A DNA stretch of 64,000 nucleotides from Dendrobium chrysotoxum. Taxonomy: Eukaryota; Streptophyta; Magnoliopsida; Asparagales; Orchidaceae. Position numbers and translations under genes: made by a program. Positions within the stretch are counted from its first letter, which is position 1, and every line of letters starts with the position of its first letter. Positions 58,200-64,000 of this stretch are shown here, piece by piece. Under the pieces are notes generated by a model, which searched no databases, was not told the DNA's origin, and saw nothing but the letters and a program-made list of their open reading frames with translations. The DNA lies in NCBI GenBank assembly GCA_019925795.1, contig CM034303.1, forward strand, positions 5,332,001-5,396,000. The letters run 5' to 3'.

Positions 58200-58755
58200 T
58201 GAAAAAAAAAAATTTAACATTAAATTTTTTAATAAATTTAAATATAATAAAAATAAATGCTATGATATATACAATAGAATATAAAAAATATTAATATATT
58301 TATATATAATCATTAGAATAAATATTGCATGAAATATATAATAAAATTAATATGTGAAAAGTTTTTAGCATGTTCTGATGATAATTTTGTCATGACATCG
58401 TGATCCAATTTTTTCCCATGAAAAATATATTGTGCATGAAACATAACTTTTATGTTTTACCTTAGAACATTATCGTTGCCGAGTTCCAATCCTTGATAAG
58501 AAAAAGTGAAGAGTTACTTTAGGTAATAACCAATGTAAAATTTGTCAAACAATTATGAAATGATCGTAACTAAAACTTTTTGCCTGTTACACATAATGAT
58601 TTCTCGTCTAATAATAAATCATGATTCGATTCTCGACTCAATATTTTTAAGCTAGAAAAAAAATCAATTTTAAATTGTTCAAAATAATTTGAATATTTTC
58701 AATTCAATTTAATGTATATAAATTTAGAAAAAGACATCACAATCTTCTTCGTGCG
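58200..58755. other. Intergenic, AT-rich, no gene
   Basis: No ORF or repeat of note; ATATATA and AATAAA words only. Confidence 0.45.
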
Positions 58756-60104
58756 TGCCGGAGCATTCGTGGCGGTAGAGAGATATAGATTTTAGTGTCT
58801 TAGCTTTGTACGAAGATCCAACATATATATATATGAGAGAGGAGTACTAGAGTCATAAGAGACACTAATATTTTTATGTGAAAAATTTTGAAAAGAGAAA
58901 AAATCATGGAGCCTGACCTAATTAAAATGATTCTACTAGTTTCTGTAGTGGATTATAAATGATGTCCTTCATCGAGGGAAGGCCTTGCTTTAGTGTAGCA
59001 AATATATATCATATAGAGCACATTACATGGTAGGAGTTGAAAGAATCTAGTGATATGACAGTTGTTCTTAAAGAACAATGGCTTGTTCGTTTGGTTAGTA
59101 GAATCATAGTCGGGCGACGGAGGACAGAGTGGTCGTAGTCAGGTGACTGAAGGAAAGGGGACTATTGTTAGGTGATAGAGGTTGGAGGGATCGTAGTAGG
59201 TGGGCGACAGAGGTCAGAGGGACTGTAGTTTGTGAGTTACGGTGGTTAGGTAAAGGCCTGATGGTGGTTACTAGACAGAGGTACGACGGCGATGGTCAGG
59301 TAAAGGTCCAACAGGGGCGGCCTGGTGGCACGGATTCACCGGTGGTGGTGTCGGGGTGGAGCTCTGGGATTTTTCAAGCCTCATGGCACTCTTGAGTCTC
59401 TAACTCAAGGTCTAAGCCTTCACCCAAAAAGACCCTGCCCCATATCATGTGAAAGAGATGGTCTACTTATAGATTTTGATAGTGGCATACACTGTAAATA
59501 TGCAGAGGATCGAGGGTAGATTCGGAGCATTCAATCAAACGACCTATATTGCCTCCCTTGATCATGAAGCATTTGTGCAGTATTTAAGTGCCTTAATAAT
59601 ATCAGAATAAAGCTATCTTAGGTTTGTTGGATTCGTCTTGTTGATCCACTCAATTCGACTATAAGCATGCTAATTTGGATATCATTTGGTCATCCAATTA
59701 TGCATTAAAGCTTCTAAATATGCTTCGGTCCCTTGATTTTAGCCCGTTTGATCACATATTGAACTGATTTTAGTGTCGTTGGGTTTGTCTCACCTGTTAT
59801 GACTCGGGCTCACAAGTTTCTGTTTTGATGATAACAAACATTATGGCTCACATCTTCTAATATTTGGAATGTATATTTATTTGTGTGTGTACTAACATTT
59901 CAGGAACAGCATGCATCAATACAAGAAAGATTCAAGACTCAAGAATGAGTAGAATAGGCTTTATTGTATTTCTCATTGATGTACTTTTTAATTCCTTGAG
60001 TCAAGTCCTGTAATGGTATATATTTATTTATGACCATGTGTACACATACTTAGGGGGAGTGAGATCCTGTCAAAACCAGAAGTTCAACTTTTGAACAAAT
60101 CGTA

Positions 60105-60537
60105 CTGGACGATTTCTGATCGTCCAGGACGATCTGTTCATTGAACTAATCGTCCTGGACGATCCAATATGATCTCAAAACCCTAGCCGCCACGATAATT
60201 TAGGCAAGGATTTAAGAGTAAAAATTTGTTCTAATCGTCCTGGACGATCTATATATCGTACTGGACGATTTGTGCAAAATTTGTTCTGATCGTCCTGGAC
60301 TATCCCAGGATCGTACGGGACTATCAGGTCAAATTCTGCACATCGTCCTGGACGATCCTGAGATCGTCCTGGACGATTTTTGGCGGCAGAATTGAGTTTT
60401 TAGGGTTTTCAGAAGCCGCCTTTTGGAGCACATCGTCCTGGACGATCCTGCGATCATCCTGGACGATCTTTGGCGGCAGAATTGAGTTTTAGGGTTTTCT
60501 GAAGCCGTCTTTTGGAGCACATCGTCCTGGACGATCT
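60105..60537. repeat. Palindrome array, copy 1 (in LTR U3)
   Basis: Twelve copies of (G)ATCGTCC-T-GGACGAT(C) or one-base variants, ending about 40 bp before the TATTTAAG box. The last part is organised as a ~90-bp tandem repeat (units near 60,339, 60,429 and 60,518) carrying two palindromes each plus TTGGCGGCAGAATTGAGTTT and CTTTTGGAGCACATCG. Confidence 0.93.
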
Positions 60538-60577
60538 TTGCCGCCAGAACTAATTTGGAAGGGTTTTTGGAGCTCTT

Positions 60578-60585
60578 TATTTAAG
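60578..60585 (+). promoter_or_regulatory. TATA-like box of plus-strand solo LTR
   Basis: TATTTAAG just downstream of the palindrome array; same relative place as TATAAAAG in the other solo LTR. Confidence 0.6.
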
Positions 60586-61729
60586 CTTTCTTAAGGCACT
60601 TGATAGGTGTCTTTGGCAGCCATTGAGGCTTCGTTCTTTTGGAGAAAACTTGAAGAGAGAGCTTGAAAGGGAGAGAGGAAAGGGTGGAGTTTGAGAGGGA
60701 GAAGAGCCTGGGAACGGGGTTTCTCGAGGGAGTGTGAGGGGGTTCACACGGTTGCTCCGGCAGGCTTGCACCTAAGTACCGTCGGATTCAAGGCTTGTCT
60801 CGAAGGAAGTTTTGGGAAGAAGAAGTGCTCTTTGGTGTCAAAGGACCCGGCTACTCCGCCGCACCGGGGAAGGTGGAAGTGATTTTATAAGGGCTTCTCC
60901 GCCTAGCTATGGGGGCTGAATGAGAGACACTTTTGGTTTAGTGCAATACTTGGAGGGTGCCTCCGAGGAGTGGACGTAGGTCAGGTTGGACCGAACCACT
61001 ATAAATCCGGTGTGTTCTTTCTTATTATTTTTCTGCACTTTATTTTGTTGCGATTATCTGCTTGGGCGATATCTGTGATTGATCTTTTTATCGTTGTTTT
61101 AATTCGTTTCCGCTGCACGTTATAAAAAGATATTTGTTTTGTTTCAAATATCCAATTCACCCCCCCCCCCCTCTTGGTTAGCCTCGGGACTAGTTCACTA
61201 GGGCTTAACATCCCTTTTGAACTTTCATCACCGAGACGTTCAATTTGACTATAAGTTTGGCAAAACTAGAGTTCATATGGTCCCACATTAAATATTGGAA
61301 GTTGTCGACTAGAATTTTCCTCAAGATTCGTGCCTGATCAAGTGATTTTGGTGACGTATCACTTAGATCGTGCCTGATCAAGCGATTTTTAGATGGTTAG
61401 CTTAGAGTGAGTTTTGCACACAAGTAATACAATAAATATTTAATTAAGGTTTGGTAAACCGGATTAAGCTCTAATTTGGATTTGAGGCAAAAGAAGACTT
61501 GCTTCCCAAGCTTTGAGGCTATTAAGGCTTTATTATTAAATTAATAGAATAACATAAAATTGATCATAGGATCTTTTATTTATACTATTATTAAAAAGGT
61601 TTGATAATTAATCACGCAGAATTTCAACCCTAAGAGAATCACATTCCTTATTTATATGCTTAAAACCTTGTAGAGCTTCATATTATTTAGTTATATGGAA
61701 TTATATACATAGTGCGTTCTAAAAAGTTC

Positions 61730-62721
61730 ATAGTGATATAGAAAGAGTTGTGTTTTAGTTTTGCTTGATGATACATGATATAAATAGATTAAAGAAGAAG
61801 AAGAAGAAGAAGAAATGCATAAGGTACTATAGGTTTTTATATAAAAATTTTAGAAAAAAAAAATCGACAAGGTCTGGCTTAGTTGAAATAATTCACAATA
61901 TACTTGAAGTTACAGAAATTTGCTCTTCCAACAACTTGAGAAGATGGAATTACAAAATTAGGAGTACTTGCTTAGTTTCCTATCATTGTACGAGAGATTG
62001 TGGGAAATATATTGGAGAGATAATGATAGAGTGGATGATGCAAGTCAAGCAATAGTAGTCAGACAATAGTGGTAGGACGACAACAGTCAAAAAATGACAA
62101 TTAGATGGTGGTGAATGGATTATAACAGTCATGCCGTGATGTTCAATAAAGACACATGTGATAGTGGTTTGGAGACGATCGTAGAATGATAGCGGTGTCT
62201 AACTGTGATCGTCAACGTTGAATGTTCGTAGTTAAGTACAGTTGTAAAGTTCTTCAGATCTCCAAACTCTCACTAAGATTTCTTCATATGTAGAGCATGG
62301 CCGATTTATAATATTTTGAGAATGACATTTTAATAAATTCAAGCAAATTTTCATAACACTCTGTTAGATGACCTATATTGAATCATTTGCCTGTATATCA
62401 TTTATTCAGCATTTGAGTGGCTTTAAGACTTTGAAATTAAATGATCTTAATATTCATCCCATATGCTCAAATTGACTATAGACATATAAGATTTGGAGTC
62501 CATTGAATCTTTCAATCAATGCCCTAAAGTTCTCAATCATATTTCATTTATTGATTTGAGCTCATTTAGATTCATATTGGAACGCCTTTGTTGTCATTAG
62601 GTTCGTCTTGTTGAGTTGTACAGTTCGACTGTAACTTTGTTGAAATCTTAGTTTGAATAATTCTAAATTAATCTAAAAAACTTTTAATTTAAATATTATC
62701 TCAAGATTCATACTTAATCCC

Positions 62722-62725
<4 letters not shown>
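61730..62725 (+). repeat. Repeat family R, copy D
   Basis: Shares with copy C the early TTTTTATATAAAAATTTTAGAAAA and GGTCTGGCTTAGTTGAAAT-like block. It then has a decayed minisatellite (62,040-62,230) and the TTCAGCATTTGAGTGGCTTTAA / TTAGGTTCGTCTTGTTGAG part. It ends at a (TA)n run. (AAG)n lies at 61,793-61,814. Confidence 0.7.

Positions 62726-62757
<32 letters not shown>
62726..62757 (+). repeat. (TA)n microsatellite
   Basis: Alternating AT for about 30 bp at the right edge of repeat copy D. Confidence 0.95.
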
Positions 62758-62761
<4 letters not shown>

Positions 62762-63450
62762 AAAAACTTGTAAAATATCATATAATCTTGCCAAGTTTAT
62801 GATTTTCTTATTCTACTTAAAATCTTATAAGGCTTCAAATTATTTATTTATAATTCAAATATTTTTCATTTGCCAATTAACAACATAAGAAAACATTATG
62901 TTAACTAACAATAGCTCTTAAAATAAATGCATTAATTCAATAAATATGAATGATATTATTCTATATGTTGAAAATCTTCTATATATTTTAAAAATAATAT
63001 CATAGACTTAAACTATATGCACTTATTGTATGTGCATTTTTATTAGTCTAAAGAAATGGTCAAGCTTTAGGAAAAGGTCAAATGTTGCTTAGTCATTTAT
63101 TAAAATGATTAGTGAAGGTTCATTTAAGGAAAATAGTTGTGACACTCTTGCCTCCATAAGCATGACTATAAAATAATTAATCAATTCAACCCTCAAACAT
63201 TTATGAATTTATGGGTTTGTTAGTTGTGATTTTGCATACTTTGTCAAATTACACTTGTCTCCTCTACTCTTAAAGGAAAAAAAATAACGAAGATGTTTTG
63301 ATTAAATTTTTAATAATGACGGGCTTTGAAGATGTTGGGTATGCTTTAAGATGAGTGCAATATCAATTATTTATTTATAGTACTTATCTCGAAGCAGATG
63401 TAATAATTTTAAAACCTATTCTATTTTTTATGAGAATATTCTGATATAAC
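62758..63450. other. Intergenic, no gene
   Basis: AT-rich sequence without a supportable ORF or repeat. Confidence 0.45.
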
Positions 63451-63453
63451 TAA

Positions 63454-63586
63454 GGTTTCATTTGGGATGGCTTTTTTACCGCTTCTTAAAACAGCTTTTT
63501 AGTAAAAAAAAATTAGTAAAAATTAAAATTTTTTAACTAAAGAAGCTACTTTAAGAAGCAGTGAGAAAGCCCTTCCAAACGAAGCC
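63454..63586. mobile_element. Tourist-like MITE, copy 7
   Basis: 133 bp flanked by TAA (63,451-63,453 and 63,587-63,589). Ends GGTTTCATTTGGGATGGC / GCCCTTCCAAACGAAGCC; inner arms TTACCGCTTCTTAAAACAGC / GCTACTTTAAGAAGCAGTGA. Confidence 0.88.
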
Positions 63587-64000
63587 TAAATTGTTTCTAG
63601 AAGCACAAGTTGTTAGATTGCTTCATTACTTAATGCACTTTTATTTTGCTAACAAGAAGTACATAATAGTTATGTGATTTATCAATGAAAAGGAAATTTT
63701 TCACAATAAATATTCCAAGCTTTAATTTCTGAATGAGGAGGAGCATACAAAAATCAAATAATAAATTTATTTGCAATAAAATTATTTTTTTAGAATTTAA
63801 ATAAACAATGGCATAAAGACATAAAATATCTAATATTTAAAGAATTATTTCTTTTTAATCCTATTTCTTAAATATTGTTATTAAATCCCAATTAAAATGT
63901 CCAAAAAGTCATTTTATCATGAAAATAAATTGTGTTGGGATATCCTGTTACAAATTATATTAGGATGAGCTTGAAAATTATCGGATTTATTTTATAATTA

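Larger units (their letters stand above)
59795..61227 (+). mobile_element. Solo LTR (Copia SIRE/Maximus-like), plus strand
   Basis: 1,433 bp. Starts TGTTATGACTCGG, then GTTTTGATGATAACAAACA. Ends with AATTCACC(C)n, CTCTTGGTTAGCCTCGGGAC and CTTTCA. A perfect 5-bp duplication TCACC flanks it (59,790-59,794 and 61,228-61,232). Both termini match the copy at 26,690-28,348 in opposite orientation. The opening and the C-run near the end are typical of SIRE/Maximus LTRs (family memory). U3 holds a palindrome array, then TATTTAAG (60,578-60,585), then a leader shared with the other copy. Confidence 0.92.
58760..61400 (+). repeat. Repeat family R, copy C, split by a solo LTR
   Basis: 58,960-59,794 and 61,228-61,400 together align with copies B and D. 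The minisatellite is at 59,100-59,330 (GATCGTAGTAGGTGGGCGACAGAGGTC-like units). The solo LTR at 59,795-61,227 splits the TCTCACC / TCACCGAGACG junction. Confidence 0.75.

Overview
The window is nuclear DNA from a flowering plant. The evidence is four intact plant genes with GT-AG introns (and one GC-AG intron), an AT-rich background, and dense nested plant transposons (Copia, chromodomain Gypsy, RTE LINE, hAT, Mutator-like, Tourist-like MITEs, solo LTRs). The sequence alone does not fix the species. No prokaryotic, organellar or viral locus was recognised. Ortholog names below come from family knowledge, not a database search.

Layout: 1-4.2 kb is intergenic repeat debris. From 4,453 to 33,810 (+) lies one gene, the co-chaperone/U-box E3 ligase CHIP. 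Its eight short exons encode 279 residues but span 29.4 kb, because intron 3 holds a nearly complete Copia element plus a 5'-truncated Gypsy chromovirus. Intron 4 (17.4 kb) holds tandem-repeat arrays, a large inverted repeat, a palindrome-loaded solo LTR and a Mutator-like MITE, and intron 7 holds another solo LTR. From 34 to 39 kb are MITEs and RTE LINE fragments. At 39,168-40,508 (-) is a single-exon type II membrane methyltransferase. From 40.8 to 45.4 kb is a minisatellite broken by two hAT-type insertions, a further hAT element and tandem Tourist-like MITEs. At 46,094-48,921 (-) is a four-exon cinnamoyl-CoA-reductase-like SDR whose stop codon is made at a MITE junction. At 50,425-54,262 (-) is a 12-exon MAP65-3/PLEIADE-like microtubule bundler, with an inferred 5'UTR exon at 57.7-57.8 kb and MSA-like (AACGG) promoter motifs. 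From 56 to 64 kb are three copies of a minisatellite-bearing repeat family; one is split by a second palindrome-loaded solo LTR.

The genes do not form a pathway: protein quality control, Golgi/endomembrane methyl transfer, aldehyde or CoA-ester reduction, and cytokinesis. The most unusual material is repetitive. (i) Arrays of a 15-17 bp palindrome (ATCGTCC-N-GGACGAT) sit immediately upstream of the TATA box in two independently inserted solo LTRs, each with a 5-bp target duplication. (ii) A tandem array of about 26 units has hairpin arms that co-vary between copies. (iii) A MITE junction supplies a gene's stop codon.
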